Assembly (NCBI RefSeq): GCF_900105415.1
Contig: NZ_FNSM01000001.1
Location: forward strand, 3,448,501 to 3,512,500
DNA: 64,000 nucleotides
Reading direction: 5' to 3'
Origin: Streptomyces sp. TLI_105
Lineage (GTDB): Bacteria > Actinomycetota > Actinomycetes > Streptomycetales > Streptomycetaceae
Below the pieces are notes generated by a model. That model searched no databases, was not told the origin of the DNA, and saw only the letters and a list, made by a program, of their open reading frames with translations. A program made the position numbers and the translations under genes. This document shows positions 20,485 through 29,268 of the stretch, one piece after another; position 1 is the first letter of the stretch; each line of letters starts with the position of its first letter.

Positions 20485-21177
20485 TCAGGCCTTGAAGCCG
20501 CGGTGCAGGGCCACGATGCCGCCCGTCAGGTTCCGGTGGGCAACCTTCGACCAGCCGGCCTTCTGCATCATGCCCGCCAGGGTCGACTGGTCCGGCCAGG
20601 ACTGGATGGACTCCGCGAGGTACACGTACGCGTCGGGGTTGGAGGACACGGCGCGGGCCACCGGCGGCAGCGCGCGCATCAGGTACTCCTCGTACACCGT
20701 GCGGAACGGCGCCCAGGTGGGGTGCGAGAACTCGCAGATGACGACCCGGCCGCCGGGCTTCGTCACCCGGTACAGCTCGCGCAGCGCCCGGTCGGTGTCC
20801 TGGATGTTCCGCAGCCCGAAGGAGATGGTGACCGCGTCGAAGACGTCGTCGCGGAACGGCAGCCTCATGCCGTCGCCCGCGGTGAACGGCATCCACGGGT
20901 GGTTCTTCTTGCCGACCCGCAGCATCCCGAGGGAGAAGTCGCACGGGACGACGTACGCCCCCGCCTTCACGAAGGGCTGCGAGGAGGTCGCGGTCCCGGC
21001 GGCCAGGTCCAGGATCTTCTGCGCGGGCCGCGCGTCGACCGCCTCGGCGACCTCCTTGCGCCAGCGCCGGTCCTGCCCGAGGGAGAGCACGTCATTGGTG
21101 AGGTCGTAGTTCGCCGCCACGTCGTCGAACATCGAGGCGACTTCGTGCGGCTGCTTGTCCAGGGATGCTCGGCTCAC
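20485..21177 (-). CDS. menG: Demethylmenaquinone methyltransferase
   Basis: MenG (UbiE family) performs the last methylation of menaquinone synthesis using S-adenosylmethionine. I start it at GTG 21175-21177 ([20 protein letters not shown]), 230 residues. It shows the family start [20 protein letters not shown] motif I in [14 protein letters not shown], and the UbiE signature [19 protein letters not shown]. The reading frame is open further upstream but crosses the divergent promoter of the sigma gene. It forms an operon with the reductase downstream. Confidence 0.93.
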   Translation of the reverse strand: MSRASLDKQPHEVASMFDDVAANYDLTNDVLSLGQDRRWRKEVAEAVDARPAQKILDLAAGTATSSQPFVKAGAYVVPCDFSLGMLRVGKKNHPWMPFTAGDGMRLPFRDDVFDAVTISFGLRNIQDTDRALRELYRVTKPGGRVVICEFSHPTWAPFRTVYEEYLMRALPPVARAVSSNPDAYVYLAESIQSWPDQSTLAGMMQKAGWSKVAHRNLTGGIVALHRGFKA

Positions 21178-21313
21178 CCGGCCATTGTGGCAGCCACCCC
21201 CCGGGCGGCCGGGGACCGGCCCCGGCCCCCCGGAAGATTCCCGGAAATCGGCTTCAACCTTTTCCCGGCGAGCGCGCTCAGGGAAGGGTGACAGTGCTGA
21301 CGAAGGGAGCGAG

Positions 21314-21856
21314 ATGCCGTCACCGCTTGGCTCGGACGTCGGGTTCGAGGAGTTCGCCCGATCCGCGCAGACGCGGCTGTACCGCACCGCCTACCTCCTG
21401 TGCGGAGACGCGGAGACCGCCCGCGACCTCACACAGACCACCCTAGCCAAGCTCTTCCAGCACTGGCGGCGGGCCGGAGCGGCGGAGCACCCGCACGCCT
21501 ACGCCAAGACCGTGCTCACCCGCACGTTCCTGGCCGAACGGCGTCGCCGGCTGCGCGACCTGCTCGCCTTCACCAAGACCGGCGGGCTCGGCCCGGCGCG
21601 GGCCACCGAACAGCCGGACCTCAGGGTCACGCTGCTCGCCGCGCTCGCCGAGCTCCCGCCCAGAGCCCGCGCCATGGTCGTCCTTCGCTACTGGGAGGAC
21701 CTGAGTGTGGAGACCGTCGCCTCGCTGATGCGCTGCAGCGAGGCGACGGTCAAAAGCCAGTGCTCACGCTCCCTGGCCCGGCTCCGGGACCGCCTCGGCG
21801 AGGCACACCTCTACACCGCCGATCCCCAACTCCACCCTTACGCCATCGGAAGCTGA
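21314..21856 (+). CDS. SigE-family ECF RNA polymerase sigma factor
   Basis: The 180-residue product begins at ATG 21314 after a GGGAG ribosome site. Region 2 is visible as [20 protein letters not shown] and following [11 protein letters not shown]; region 4 as [20 protein letters not shown] and [19 protein letters not shown]. This matches the Streptomyces SigE-family subgroup of ECF factors. A TTCAAC word 55 bases upstream could be its own -35 element. The partner gene starts nine bases after its stop, so the two are probably co-transcribed. Confidence 0.88.
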   Translation: MPSPLGSDVGFEEFARSAQTRLYRTAYLLCGDAETARDLTQTTLAKLFQHWRRAGAAEHPHAYAKTVLTRTFLAERRRRLRDLLAFTKTGGLGPARATEQPDLRVTLLAALAELPPRARAMVVLRYWEDLSVETVASLMRCSEATVKSQCSRSLARLRDRLGEAHLYTADPQLHPYAIGS

Positions 21857-21864
21857 GGTCCCGC

Positions 21865-22653
21865 GTGGACGACGAAACGATGCTCCGCCGTGCCCTGGAC
21901 CGGACGACACAGGAGCTGCCACCCCTTCCCGACCTCGCGCCCGTCGCGGTGCGCCTGGGCCGCAGGCGCCGCGCACGGGCCCGGCTCACCGTCGCCGGCG
22001 GTGTCTTCGGCACCGTGACCGCGGCCGCGCTCGGACTGTCCCTGCTGCCCGGGGCGGACCCCGGCGCCGCGATGCCCGCCGCGCCGCCGGCCGCCTTCCC
22101 CTCGGCGTACCACACGCCGGTGCAGATCCGGCCGACTCCGGGTCAGGAGCCGCCGGAGAAGCTCTCCGACGCCGAGAGCGCGCGCCGCGCCCAGTTCCAG
22201 CAGCAGGTGTCGGCCCTTCTCGACGAACTGCTGCCGGCGTCCGTCGAGGACGTCCGGCCGGTCGCGGACGAGGTGTCCTCGTACCGGATCACCGCGGGCG
22301 GCACGGCCTTCCCCGTGAAGCTGTCCATCCGGCCCGCCGAGGGGGAGCGCCTCCAGGAGTGCCGGAACCAGCCGCCGAAGATCACCTGCGAGAAGACCGA
22401 TCTGGGCGGGGGCCGGACCGCGCAGGTGTACGCGATGGCCGTGAACAGGACCGACACCCTGGGGGCCATGGTCGTCACGCGGTACGGCAGGAGCAGTGTG
22501 CTGCTCTCCGTCGACCCGTCGGACAGCGCCTCGGCGCCCGTGACACCGGACCAGCTGCTCGCCGTCGTACGCGACGCCCGCTTCACCGATCTGCTGAAGT
22601 ACGCGGACGAGTACCCGGTCCAGAAGAAGGGCGCCCCGGTCCGGGGCGGGTGA
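21865..22653 (+). CDS. Putative membrane-anchored partner (anti-sigma-like) of the SigE-family sigma factor
   Basis: The 262-residue product has a short cytoplasmic N-terminus (VDDETMLRRALDRTTQELPP), an Arg-rich stop (LGRRRRARARL), one membrane span (TVAGGVFGTVTAAALGLSLL, residues about 40-59) and a soluble extracytoplasmic domain of about 195 residues. The soluble part has a Cys pair (LQECRNQPPKITCEK). Topology and position directly behind a sigma gene suggest an anti-sigma or sensor, but there is no recognisable zinc-binding anti-sigma motif. Confidence 0.65.
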   Translation: MDDETMLRRALDRTTQELPPLPDLAPVAVRLGRRRRARARLTVAGGVFGTVTAAALGLSLLPGADPGAAMPAAPPAAFPSAYHTPVQIRPTPGQEPPEKLSDAESARRAQFQQQVSALLDELLPASVEDVRPVADEVSSYRITAGGTAFPVKLSIRPAEGERLQECRNQPPKITCEKTDLGGGRTAQVYAMAVNRTDTLGAMVVTRYGRSSVLLSVDPSDSASAPVTPDQLLAVVRDARFTDLLKYADEYPVQKKGAPVRGG

Positions 22654-22665
22654 GCCGGGTCCCGG

Positions 22666-23265
22666 CTACCGGCGCCGGTGGACCAGGCGGCCGCCGAGGA
22701 CGGTGGCGACGCAGGTCGACGCGCCGAGGCGGACCAGGGCCGCCCGGTCGGGGACGTCGAAGACGGCGAAACGGGCGGGGCCGCCCGGCACGAGGCCGGG
22801 CAGCAGGATCAGCGGCACCGGGGAGAGGGACGGTGGCCCGGGCAGGGACGGGGGCCGCTGCCCGACGGCGAGACCGGCCCGCCGCACCGCGTCCTGCGCG
22901 GCCCGGCCGCGCAGTTCGCCGGCGACCGCGACCGTGCCGTGCGCCAGCATCCGCTGCACCCCGCGCCGCGCACTGGCGCCGAGCCGCGCCGGGTCGGCGC
23001 GGAAGATCGCCCGCGCCCGCTCCCCCGTGATCGGCTCGGTGCCGAACTCCGCCGCCTCCCGGGGGTCCGGGTGGTAGGTCTGTTCGAGCAGCTCGGGGCC
23101 GTACGGGTTGAGGAGCCCGGGGGTGAGGATGCCGGGCCACCGCCGCACCCGCGCCTCGGGCCTGACGGCGGCCAGGTCCTCGTACGGGCCGACGGCGGCG
23201 ACGAGGGCGCCGTCGACGAGGACGGCGCTCCCGGGCGTCGCCTCGGCGACGTGGAGGGTCAGCAC
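22666..23265 (-). CDS. Short amidohydrolase-like (imidazolonepropionase-like) protein
   Basis: The 199-residue product resembles only the outer beta-sandwich and edges of an amidohydrolase. It has an N-terminal segment of the kind VDGALVAAVGPYEDL, then LTPGLLNPYGPELLE, and a C-terminal strand region ending CVATVLGGRLVHRRR. The metal-binding His-x-His that normally follows PGL is missing, so it is not expected to be a working hydrolase. It lies seven bases downstream of mqnC on the same strand, an arrangement I recall from other Streptomyces, which hints at a menaquinone-related role. Confidence 0.65.
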   Translation of the reverse strand: MLTLHVAEATPGSAVLVDGALVAAVGPYEDLAAVRPEARVRRWPGILTPGLLNPYGPELLEQTYHPDPREAAEFGTEPITGERARAIFRADPARLGASARRGVQRMLAHGTVAVAGELRGRAAQDAVRRAGLAVGQRPPSLPGPPSLSPVPLILLPGLVPGGPARFAVFDVPDRAALVRLGASTCVATVLGGRLVHRRR

Positions 23266-23272
23266 GGGCGCG

Positions 23273-24472
23273 TCAGTTGGCGTCGAGGAGCTTCAGCTCG
23301 GGGTGCGCCGTGCCCCCCGCGATCGCCGTGGACGAGATGTGCGAGGCGACGCGCTCGTCGACCGGGTCGTTCGCCGGATCGTCGTGGACCACGATGTGCT
23401 CGTACGTCGTGGTGCGCTGCGCCGGGACGCGGTCCGCCGTGCGGATCATGTCGATCATCTCGCGCAGGTTGGAGCGGTGCTTGGCTCCGGCCGAGGAGAC
23501 GACGTTCTCCTCCAGCATGATCGAGCCGAGGTCGTCCGCGCCGTAGTGCAGGGTCAGCTGGCCGATCTCCTTGCCCGTGGTCAGCCACGAGCCCTGGATG
23601 TGGGCGACGTTGTCGAGGAAGAGCCGGGCGATCGCGATCATGCGCAGGTACTCGAAGAGCGTGGCCTGCGTCCGGCCCTTGAGGTGGTTGTTCTCCGGCT
23701 GGTACGTGTACGGGATGAAGGCCCGGAAGCCGCCCGTCCGGTCCTGCACGTCGCGGATCATGCGCAGGTGCTCGATCCGCTCGGCGTTGGTCTCGCCGGT
23801 GCCCATCAGCATGGTGGAGGTGGACTCGACGCCCAGCTTGTGGGCGATCTCCATGATCTCCAGCCAGCGCTCGCCGCTCTCCTTGAGCGGGGCGATGGCC
23901 TTGCGCGGCCGCTCGGGGAGCAGCTCGGCGCCGGCGCCCGCGAAGGAGTCGAGACCGGCCGCGTGGATGCGGGTGATGGCCTCCTCGACGGAGACGCCGG
24001 AGATGCGGGCCATGTGCTCGACCTCGGAGGCGCCGAGGGAGTGGATGACCAGCTGCGGGAAGTCCTTCTTGATGGCGGCGAAGTGCTTCTCGTAGTACTC
24101 GACGCCGTAGTCCGGGTGGTGGCCGCCCTGGAACATGATCTGGGTGCCGCCGAGCTCCACGGTCTCCGCGCAGCGGCGCAGGATGTCGTCGAGGTCCCGG
24201 GTCCAGCCCTTCTCGGTGTCCTTCGGGGCGGCGTAGAACGCGCAGAACTTGCACGCCGTCACACAGACGTTCGTGTAGTTGATGTTCCGCTCGATGATGT
24301 ACGTCGCGATGTGCTCGGTCCCCGCGTACCGGCGGCGGCGCACCGCGTCGGCGGCGGCGCCCAGTGCGTGCAGGGGCGCCGAGCGGTAGAGGTCGAGCGC
24401 CTCCTCGGGGGTGATCCGGCCACCCGCGGCGGCGCGGTCGAGAACAGACTGGAGTTCGGCCTTCTCGGTCAC
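23273..24472 (-). CDS. mqnC: Cyclic dehypoxanthinyl futalosine synthase (radical SAM)
   Basis: MqnC cyclises dehypoxanthine futalosine in the futalosine route to menaquinone, the route used by Streptomyces. The 399-residue product starts at GTG 24470-24472 (VTEKAELQSVLDRAAAGG). The radical-SAM cluster motif is CVTACKFC (CxxxCxxC), near residue 70. Other family features include MFQGGHHPDYGVEYYE and FIPYTYQPENNHLKG. The frame is open for another 350 bases upstream, but that part is repetitive and unconserved. Confidence 0.95.
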   Translation of the reverse strand: MTEKAELQSVLDRAAAGGRITPEEALDLYRSAPLHALGAAADAVRRRRYAGTEHIATYIIERNINYTNVCVTACKFCAFYAAPKDTEKGWTRDLDDILRRCAETVELGGTQIMFQGGHHPDYGVEYYEKHFAAIKKDFPQLVIHSLGASEVEHMARISGVSVEEAITRIHAAGLDSFAGAGAELLPERPRKAIAPLKESGERWLEIMEIAHKLGVESTSTMLMGTGETNAERIEHLRMIRDVQDRTGGFRAFIPYTYQPENNHLKGRTQATLFEYLRMIAIARLFLDNVAHIQGSWLTTGKEIGQLTLHYGADDLGSIMLEENVVSSAGAKHRSNLREMIDMIRTADRVPAQRTTTYEHIVVHDDPANDPVDERVASHISSTAIAGGTAHPELKLLDAN

Positions 24473-24838
24473 CGGGTGCGTCCCTTTCGGAGGGGTTATG
24501 ACAGACCGAGCCAGCCTACGCCAGCGCTCCTCGCGGCTTCCGCAGGGTGCCGTTCCGCGGCCGCCGGAGGCCGGGGAGGGTGGACGGCGGGCGAGGCGCC
24601 GGGGAGAGACGCGCGGGGGTCCGGCGAATATCGGGTGAATTCCGGGTGCGTCGCCGGGCGTCCCATTACCGACGGTCCGGTACCGGCGTCCCGGGGAGAG
24701 CGACCGCATTCCCGGCGGCACCCGGAAAGGTCCGCCCGGCGCCCGAAAAGGGCCGCCCTGTACGCGGAAAGGCCCACCCTGTGCGCGGGAGGGCCCACCG
24801 GTATTTCTCCGCCGCGTCATTCCCCGCGGCCGTGCCGC
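24473..24838. other. Intergenic region between mqnA and mqnC
   Basis: This 366-base gap separates two genes of one pathway on the same strand. It contains a four-copy 21-base tandem repeat near mqnA and probably the mqnC promoter near 24473-24600. The frame running through it on the minus strand is uninterrupted but carries no conserved product, so I treat it as non-coding. Confidence 0.6.
24716..24799. repeat. Tandem repeat, four imperfect 21-base units
   Basis: Units lie at 24716-24736, 24737-24757, 24758-24778 and 24779-24799, all exactly 21 bases. They share the core GGAAAGGNCCRCC, for example CTGTACGCGGAAAGGCCCACC in the third unit. As the length is a multiple of three, the minus-strand frame reads as GGPFRV/A-type repeats, but there is no sign that it is translated. 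Each unit can form a small GGCC-centred fold. Confidence 0.85.
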
Positions 24839-25720
<882 letters not shown>

Positions 25721-25835
25721 CTAGACCCGTCTCAGGGTGTGGGCATCGGCGGGGCACGCGCGTCAGCACACGGAACGGAATCAAACATGCGGGTGACGTG
25801 ATCTTTCCCTCTACCGCCGCGAGCGTCCTGCGTGC

Positions 25836-25841
25836 TACGCT
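25836..25841 (+). promoter_or_regulatory. Possible extended -10 for the cold-shock gene
   Basis: TACGCT preceded by TG at the extended position (TGCTACGCT) lies 131 bases upstream of the cold-shock start, which would give a leader of about 125 bases. No good -35 hexamer accompanies it. Confidence 0.3.
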
Positions 25842-25879
25842 CAGCGCAAGTTGCAGTTTGGTTTCCCTTGCAGTACAGA

Positions 25880-25909
25880 GCCTGCGGAGCATGTGACCCG
25901 CAGGCTTTT
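25880..25909 (+). promoter_or_regulatory. Terminator-like hairpin inside the cold-shock leader
   Basis: GCCTGCGG (25880-25887) pairs perfectly with CCGCAGGC (25898-25905) across a ten-base loop and is directly followed by TTTT (25906-25909) and a second TTTT. This is a textbook intrinsic-terminator shape, unusual in Streptomyces, and it sits between the probable promoter and the coding start. It could act as an attenuator or RNA thermoswitch for the cold-shock gene. It could alternatively end mqnA-antisense transcription. Confidence 0.55.
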
Positions 25910-25972
25910 GTAGTTTTCAGACTTGTTTGCAGGTTCTGGAGCAGGGCGACCCTTTGGCCCATAGGAGGGCTC

Positions 25973-26176
25973 ATGGCTACCGGAACCGTGAAGTGGTTCA
26001 ACGCTGAAAAGGGCTTCGGCTTCATCGCCCAGGACGGCGGCGGCCCGGATGTCTTCGTCCACTACTCCGCGATCAACGCGAACGGCTTCCGCTCGCTCGA
26101 GGAGAACCAGGTCGTGACCTTCGACGTCACGCAGGGCCCGAAGGGCCCGCAGGCGGAGAACGTCTCCCCGGCCTAA
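25973..26176 (+). CDS. Cold-shock domain protein (CspA family)
   Basis: The 67-residue product is a single cold-shock domain that binds single-stranded RNA and DNA as a chaperone. It shows RNP1 as KGFGFI and RNP2 as VFVHYS, with the standard start [14 protein letters not shown]. It begins at ATG 25973 after a strong AGGAGGG site. Length is standard. A large hairpin terminator follows it. Confidence 0.97.
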   Translation: MATGTVKWFNAEKGFGFIAQDGGGPDVFVHYSAINANGFRSLEENQVVTFDVTQGPKGPQAENVSPA

Positions 26177-26218
26177 GTTGCCCGGGTCGGCGAACACGTA
26201 CGACTAGAGCAGTACCCA

Positions 26219-26268
26219 AGGAGCCCCGCTCCGTGCCTCACGGCACGAGCCGGGGCTCCTGCCCTTTT
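26219..26268 (+). terminator. Strong hairpin terminator after the cold-shock gene
   Basis: AGGAGCCCCG at 26219-26228 pairs with CGGGGCTCCT at 26251-26260, and the inner CGTGCC pairs with GGCACG, giving a long two-part stem. The sequence GCCCTTTTCC follows. It is placed 42 bases after the cold-shock stop. Confidence 0.9.
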
Positions 26269-26329
26269 CCGGGCCCGCACGGGGGCGGCTGCGCTTGCGG
26301 GCCGCCGGCGGGGAGGTGACCGTGGGGGG

Positions 26330-26845
26330 ATGAACAGTGCCGGGCTGTTGGTCGACGCGTTCGGCCGGATCCGTGAGGTCGTCCACGAGGCCGTGGAGGG
26401 CCTCACGGACGACGAGCTCGCCGTACGCATCGATCCCGACGCGAATTCCGTGGCCTGGCTCGTCTGGCACCTCACCCGCGTCCAGGACGACCACCTCGCG
26501 GACGCCTTCGACACGGACCAGGTGTGGACCTCCGACGGCTGGGCGGACCGCTTCGGGCTGCCCTTCCCGAAGCGCGCCACCGGCTACGGGCAGACGAGCG
26601 CGCAGGTCGCCGAGGTCCGCGCGCCGGCGGAGCTGCTGCTCGGCTACCACGACGCCGTGCACGCCCGCACCGAGGAGCTGATCCGTACGGTCACGAACGC
26701 GGACCTGGACCGGATCGTCGACACCCGCTGGGACCCGCCGGTCACCCTCGGTGTGCGGCTGGTGTCGGTGATCGCGGACGACCTCCAGCACGCCGGGCAG
26801 GCGGCGTACGTCCGGGGTGCGGTGGAGCGGCGGGAAAGATCGTGA
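26330..26845 (+). CDS. DinB/DUF664 family protein (mycothiol-transferase-like)
   Basis: The 171-residue product is an all-helical DinB-like protein. It has an N-terminal helix, the metal-binding type motif WLVWHLTRVQDDHLAD (His near residue 48 and again near 54), and a later His in DDLQHAGQAAYVRG. Three His in this pattern bind a divalent metal in the family, whose characterised members transfer mycothiol, bacillithiol or glutathione. Its substrate is unknown. It stands between the cold-shock gene and the FG-GAP array with no obvious link to either. Confidence 0.8.
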   Translation: MNSAGLLVDAFGRIREVVHEAVEGLTDDELAVRIDPDANSVAWLVWHLTRVQDDHLADAFDTDQVWTSDGWADRFGLPFPKRATGYGQTSAQVAEVRAPAELLLGYHDAVHARTEELIRTVTNADLDRIVDTRWDPPVTLGVRLVSVIADDLQHAGQAAYVRGAVERRERS

Positions 26846-26871
26846 CGGGTGCCGGGGGCGGCTGGTAGCGT
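26842..26871 (+). promoter_or_regulatory. Probable vegetative-type promoter of FG-GAP gene 1
   Basis: GTGACG (26842-26847) as -35 and TAGCGT (26866-26871) as -10 are separated by 18 bases, and lie about 115 bases upstream of the TTG start. The -35 overlaps the end of the DinB-like gene. No similar promoter is seen before genes 2 and 6, which probably depend on read-through. Confidence 0.4.
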
Positions 26872-26986
26872 CCGCCTCAGTCTTTCGCGCGAGGCGACGT
26901 TCCGGTTGGGGGGCACCACCGGCCGCCTCCGCGCGCCACGGCCGCCCCCCTCTGTCGGCGCGGCCACCCCGGGGAGGACCGCAGCT

Positions 26987-29230
26987 TTGTCGTATCGCCT
27001 TCGCGCATCCCGTTTCCGTACGCCCGGCCGGATGCTCGCCGTCGCCGTGGGCACCGCGCTCGCCGTCACCGTGGGCGGTGTCCTGACCGCCGTCCCGGCC
27101 GCGGCGGGCACCGTGGCGGAGGCGCAGGCGACGGCCGCCGTGGTGCCGTACCCCAAGGGGAGCGGGCTCTGGAGCCTGGGGAAGACCGGTTTCCTCACCT
27201 GGGACGACCTCGGCGCCACACCGCCCCGCTGGACCCGCTTCTCGGACGGGGTCTCGACCTCGTTCCCCGCCGGTCACTACGTCTTCGGCTCGCGCGACTC
27301 CGACACGGTGATCGACACGTGGCGCGGTGGCGTCACCCTCCGGGACATGGCGACGGGCACCGCACCGCTCTGGGTCGACCTGTCCACGGCCGGCCAGGGC
27401 GCCGAGCAGGCCGGTGCCGTCGGCTCGACCCTCTTCGTCACCACCACCAACGCCACCGGCGGCCAGAACCTCGACCTCTACGCCCCGGGCGACACCGCCC
27501 CGACGAAGCGGACCGTCACGGGTCTGCCGGCGAACGCGACCGGACTGTTCGCCGTCGGGGCCGCGGGCACCGACGCCCTCCTGTCGTACCGGACCGGCTC
27601 GGGGACGACGGCCCGCCACTACTGGGCCGTCCTCGACCTCACGACCGCCGCCGTCACCGCGCAGCGGGCACGGGCCTCCGACGGTGACCTCGCCCTCTCG
27701 GCGACGCACGTCGCCTGGACCGAGCAGACGGCGACCGGGGCCGCCACGGTGAACGTCCTGAACCGGGCCACCGGCCTGGTGCAGCGCATCGGCGCCGGAA
27801 CGGGCGGCCTCACCGTCTCCCTGGTCGGCAACTGGGTGACGTACGCGCGCCCCGGCGGCCTGCGGGACTACTCCCCCGACCCACTGCACGCGCTGACCGC
27901 CCGCAACCTGACCACCGGGGAGACCCGCAAGCTCCTCGACCACGTGGTCACGGACATCGACGCGCCCGGCGACGCGATCGGCGTCCGCGGCGGCACGGCC
28001 GCGCAGGGCGAGGGCCTGTACCGGGTCGCGCCCGGCACCGGCGGCGTGCCGGTCGCCACGCTCGTCGCCTCCAGCGGCGAGCCGACGAAGGTGGCGCTCC
28101 TCGGCCACAGCATCCCGTCGGTGATCGACCTGAGCCGGACCAGGACCGTCGACCTGAAGTGGCGGCTCTCGCGGATCAACGTGGGGGGCACCCTCACCCT
28201 CCGCAACACCCGCACCGGCGACACCCTGGTCGACGACTTCTACCCCCTCTCCGAGCAGGCCGCCGACTTCACGTACGCCCACTACGTCTGGCAGGGCGAC
28301 ACGGGCTGGCCGGGCGACCCCAGCAGGTCGACGGGCGCGAAGCCCGGCACGTACACCTGGCGGATCGACGCCAAGCCGCTCAACGGCATCGGGCCGGACC
28401 TGGTCGCCTCCGGGTCCTTCAGCGTGATCCGCAGCCGGACGCAGCCGCACGACTTCGACGGCGACGGCTCGCCGGACCTGCTCGCCCGGGACACGGCGGG
28501 CCGCCTGTGGCTGGCCGACTCCTTCTACGAACGGGACGGCGGGTACACGCGGTTCATCGAGTCGTACTCCAAGGCCGTCAGCGGCGGCTGGAACATCTAC
28601 GACCGCATCGAGGCCACCGGCGACCTCGGCGGCTCCGGCGTCGGCGACTTCGTCGCCCGCGACCGGGGCGGCGTGCTGTGGCTGTTCAAGGGCCGCGGGG
28701 ACACCACCTTCAGCAGCCGCATCCGGATCGGCGGCGGCTGGAACATCTACGACCGGATCGCCGGCGGCAGCGACCTGACGGGCGACGGCCGGGCCGATCT
28801 CCTCGCCACCGACAAGGCGGGCGTCCTCTGGCTGCACCCGGGCACCGGAAGGGACACCGCCCCCTTCGCCGCGCGCCGGAAGCTCGGCATCGGCTGGGGG
28901 GTCTACACCCAGATCACCGCCGTCGGCGACCTCGCCGGGGGTCCCGCCGGGGACCTCGTGACCCGCGACCGGGCCGGTGTGCTCTGGCTGCACCTCGGCA
29001 AGGGGGACGGCACGCTCGCGCCCCGGACCCGGATCGGCGGCGGCTGGGGGGCGAGCTGGGACCTGGTGGGTCTCGGGGACGCCGACCGGGACGGCCGCGC
29101 CGACCTCTCCGTCTCGGAGGCGTACCTCTACCGGGGGACCGGCGACTGGCACGCTCCGCTGCGTGCGCGTGAGGAGACGTCCGCGCTGGTGTGGCACGAC
29201 TCGACAGAGCCGTTCGACCTCTTCGCCTGA
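26987..29230 (+). CDS. Secreted FG-GAP/VCBS repeat protein, array copy 1
   Basis: First of seven paralogues. I start it at TTG 26987 behind GGGGAGGACC, giving 747 residues. A signal peptide (RMLAVAVGTALAVTVGGVLT) is followed by a 390-residue N-terminal domain, probably a beta-propeller, containing the family mark GTAAQGEGLYRVAPG. An Ig/FlgD-like stretch (PGTYTWRIDAKPLNGIGP, near residue 453) follows. From about residue 487 the FG-GAP domain starts with HDFDGDGSPDLLARDTAGRL, a DxDGDGxxD calcium loop, with about four further 50-residue repeats such as GWNIYDRIAGGSDLTGDGRA. The tail ends PFDLFA. Function unknown; likely extracellular binding. Confidence 0.87.
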   Translation: MSYRLRASRFRTPGRMLAVAVGTALAVTVGGVLTAVPAAAGTVAEAQATAAVVPYPKGSGLWSLGKTGFLTWDDLGATPPRWTRFSDGVSTSFPAGHYVFGSRDSDTVIDTWRGGVTLRDMATGTAPLWVDLSTAGQGAEQAGAVGSTLFVTTTNATGGQNLDLYAPGDTAPTKRTVTGLPANATGLFAVGAAGTDALLSYRTGSGTTARHYWAVLDLTTAAVTAQRARASDGDLALSATHVAWTEQTATGAATVNVLNRATGLVQRIGAGTGGLTVSLVGNWVTYARPGGLRDYSPDPLHALTARNLTTGETRKLLDHVVTDIDAPGDAIGVRGGTAAQGEGLYRVAPGTGGVPVATLVASSGEPTKVALLGHSIPSVIDLSRTRTVDLKWRLSRINVGGTLTLRNTRTGDTLVDDFYPLSEQAADFTYAHYVWQGDTGWPGDPSRSTGAKPGTYTWRIDAKPLNGIGPDLVASGSFSVIRSRTQPHDFDGDGSPDLLARDTAGRLWLADSFYERDGGYTRFIESYSKAVSGGWNIYDRIEATGDLGGSGVGDFVARDRGGVLWLFKGRGDTTFSSRIRIGGGWNIYDRIAGGSDLTGDGRADLLATDKAGVLWLHPGTGRDTAPFAARRKLGIGWGVYTQITAVGDLAGGPAGDLVTRDRAGVLWLHLGKGDGTLAPRTRIGGGWGASWDLVGLGDADRDGRADLSVSEAYLYRGTGDWHAPLRAREETSALVWHDSTEPFDLFA

Positions 29231-29268
29231 CACGAACCCTTCGTCCCATCCACAGGGAGCAACAGATC

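Noticed and set aside
24716..24799. Possible CRISPR-like array
   Set aside because: The 21-base units follow each other without spacers, so this is a simple tandem repeat.
24473..24820. N-terminal extension of mqnC by about 115 codons
   Set aside because: It would include the 21-base repeats and has no similarity to MqnC; the GTG at 24472 gives the normal family length.
26204..29233. A 1009-codon open frame antisense to FG-GAP copy 1, and similar ones antisense to copies 2, 3, 5 and 6 (29128-31644, 31663-33939, 35099-37522, 37453-39927)
   Set aside because: They arise from the GC-rich codon pattern of the sense genes. They lack ribosome sites and signal peptides, are of Val/Gly/Arg/Asp-biased composition, and start or end in neighbouring control regions.
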